DNA of 6,936 bases from Dehalococcoidia bacterium (GTDB lineage: Bacteria; Chloroflexota; Dehalococcoidia; Lucifugimonadales; SHYF01), in the NCBI GenBank assembly GCA_009692985.1, contig SHYF01000089.1:1-6936 (forward strand), in the 5' to 3' direction. Shown here piece by piece: positions 5,757 to 6,936 of the stretch. The translations under genes and the position numbers were made by a program. The notes beneath the pieces were generated by a model. That model was not told where the DNA came from. It saw only the letters and a list, made by a program, of their open reading frames with translations, and searched no databases. Numbering within the stretch: the first letter of the stretch is position 1; the number at the start of each line of letters is the position of its first letter.

Positions 5757-6488
5757 ATGAATTAGCGTGCCAGGGGCTTCCACGAAGCTGGAGCTTACTA
5801 GCACAGGGACGTTGTAGACCGCCGCCAGCTCAATGGAGCGGGGCTGCATCTTAGCGCCATAGTTGGCCAACTCCAGCATCTCTTCAAAGCCAATCTCCCT
5901 CAGCTTGCGTGCTTTGGGCGCCAGCCTGGGGTCGGCAGTATAAATCCCCTCCACGTCTGTATAGATTTCGCACCGTTCCGCGTGCAGGCCCGCGGCCAGA
6001 GCTACCGCCGTTAGGTCGGATGCTCCCCGTCCCAGCGTAGTGATGTCCATCTCCTCCGTGACTCCTTGGAAACCGGCCACAATCACAATGCGCCCATTCT
6101 CCATCTCCCGCTGAATGCGGTGAGGCTCCAACCCAGTAATACGGGCCCGGGTGTGGGCTGTGTCAGTTCGAATCCCAGCCTGGCCGCCGCTCAAGCTGAC
6201 GGCTTTGTAGCCCGCAGCCTGGAGTGCCATAGCAACCAGGGTGCAGGAAACTATTTAGCCCGTGGAGAGCAGAAGGTCCATCTCGCGAGGCTCCGGCGAG
6301 GTCGCTATCTGATGGGCCAGCTCTATGAGATGGTCCGTTGTGTCTCCCATGGCAGAGACCACGGCCACCACCTGGTTACCCTGGTCGTAGCACTTGCCAA
6401 TGCGCCCGGCCACGTGCTTTATGCGTTCAGCGTTGGCTATGGAGGACCCGCCGTACTTCTGGACTATGACAGGCATTTCACCACAGGT

Positions 6489-6936
6489 TCACTTCTTATG
6501 AGATACGTGAGCACCCTGAACAATGGGCCTCGTTACCCGCACTTGGCCAGGAAGCTGGGCTTTGTTGGCCATGTCAGCCATCTCGTAGGCGACGGTCAGC
6601 TCTTTGCCCTGGGTCAGGGCCAGCACCGTGGGGCCAGCACCCGAAAGGAAAACGCCCAAGGCTCCGGCATCCAGCGCGCTGCGAAATAAAAGGCTCATCG
6701 CCGGCATCAGCGCCTGCCGGGCAGGCTGGTGCAGCCTGTCCTGGGTGGCCACCCTCAGGTAGTCCAGCCGCCCTGTCGCCAGGGCGTTTACCAGCAGGGC
6801 AACCCTTCCACTATTATACACGGCGTCCTCGCGGCTGACCTGCTGCGACAGAATACTTCGCGCCTTCTCCGTGGGCATGGGTGGGTCTGGAATGAACATC
6901 ACGGCGCGTAGGTCTTCGGGGAAAGGCACCTGGGCG
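6489..6936 (-). CDS. thrB: Homoserine kinase, C-terminal part (cut by window edge)
   Basis: Homoserine kinase, a cytosolic GHMP-family enzyme, phosphorylates L-homoserine with ATP in threonine synthesis. The visible 148 residues are about half of the usual 300; the frame continues past 6936, and the GTG at 6929 is an internal Val codon rather than a start. Visible family features are the VMFIPDPPMPTEKAR strand, the segment VSREDAVYNSGRVALLVNAL, QDRLHQPARQALMP and the glycine-rich GHMP motif LSGAGPTVLAL. The N-terminal ATP-loop motif is outside the window. The TGA stop lies 12 nt before the lysC ATG, so the two genes probably share a transcript; both act in the aspartate-derived amino-acid pathway. 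Mevalonate and other GHMP kinases share the last motif, but the HQPxR segment points to ThrB. Confidence 0.9.
   Translation of the reverse strand, partial: AQVPFPEDLRAVMFIPDPPMPTEKARSILSQQVSREDAVYNSGRVALLVNALATGRLDYLRVATQDRLHQPARQALMPAMSLLFRSALDAGALGVFLSGAGPTVLALTQGKELTVAYEMADMANKAQLPGQVRVTRPIVQGAHVSHKK

Larger units (their letters stand above)
5259..6476 (-). pseudogene. lysC: Aspartate kinase gene interrupted by one in-frame TAA
   Basis: Aspartate kinase phosphorylates L-aspartate, the first step toward lysine, threonine and methionine. Reading from ATG 6476 to TAG 5261-5259 gives 405 codons, the normal length, with one TAA at codon 74 (6257-6255). The first part has VQKYGGSSIAN and VSAMGDTTD and ends REMDLLLSTG. 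After the stop the same frame continues IVSCTLVAMALQAAGYKA, then TTLGRGASD (146-154), IYTDVEGIYTADPR (171-184) and two ACT domains (about 260-332 and 339-402) that normally bind lysine and/or threonine. The stop replaces the Glu of the conserved S/T-G-E motif, equivalent to Glu74 of Corynebacterium LysC, which contacts aspartate. One base change from GAA explains it. The ATG at 6230 could restart 323 residues, but it has no ribosome-binding site and lacks the N-terminal ATP and substrate motifs. A sequencing error, a real null mutation or recoding are all possible. Confidence 0.85.

Noticed and set aside
5259..6230. The 323-residue part of lysC as an independent intact gene
   Set aside because: It begins in the middle of the kinase domain, lacks the KYGGSS and STGE regions, has no ribosome-binding site, and is in the same frame as the upstream 73 codons. 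A nonsense-interrupted single gene explains it better.
6231..6260. Frameshift as the cause of the split lysC
   Set aside because: Both halves are in the same frame and the eight codons between them (IVSCTLVA) match the family, so only one base substitution is needed.

Overview
The window looks like a chromosomal segment of a free-living bacterium with moderately high G+C content. Gene content, the style of the intergenic repeats, and the close pairing of archaeal/eukaryal-type polyprenyl-phosphate glycosyltransferases suggest a Chloroflexota (Dehalococcoidia-like) genome. That assignment is an inference from overall resemblance and was not tested. Every supported gene lies on the minus strand, so transcription runs from high to low coordinates. 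I see no tRNA, rRNA, CRISPR array, transposase or phage gene.

Region 1 (6936 down to 3731) is a tight cluster. It holds the C-terminal half of homoserine kinase (thrB, cut by the window edge), an aspartate kinase gene (lysC) and two GT2 glycosyltransferases. One glycosyltransferase resembles ALG5 (polyprenyl-phosphate glucosyltransferase) and the other DPM1 (polyprenyl-phosphate mannose synthase). Gaps are 12 nt and about 15 nt, followed by a 4-nt ATGA overlap, as expected of one operon. The aspartate kinase frame is broken by a single in-frame TAA exactly where the family has the conserved Glu of its S/T-G-E motif. The rest of the gene is intact. It also carries a strong internal ribosome-binding site and ATG at the place where Corynebacterium-type lysC genes start a separate regulatory beta subunit.

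Region 2 (3730 to 3408) is non-coding. It contains GC-rich hairpins and short direct repeats that look like a dispersed intergenic repeat, followed by a good sigma70-type promoter for the next unit.

Region 3 (3392 to 1764) is a probable two-gene unit. The first gene encodes a TPR protein with a HIRAN-like middle domain and an acidic tail. The second encodes a class I glutamine-amidotransferase-like hydrolase of the PuuD/peptidase C26 family. The unit seems to end in a stem-loop with T-rich tail near 1623-1587.

Region 4 (1763 to 1415) is non-coding. It holds four successive inverted repeats, then a second good promoter with about 70 nt of leader leading into gyrA. Region 5 (1414 to 1) is the N-terminal 471 codons of DNA gyrase subunit A, running off the window.

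Most of the content is housekeeping. The parts that merit a second look are the nonsense codon and internal start in lysC, the TPR/HIRAN-like protein, the ALG5/DPM1 pair in an amino-acid operon, and the related hairpin repeats in the two intergenic regions.
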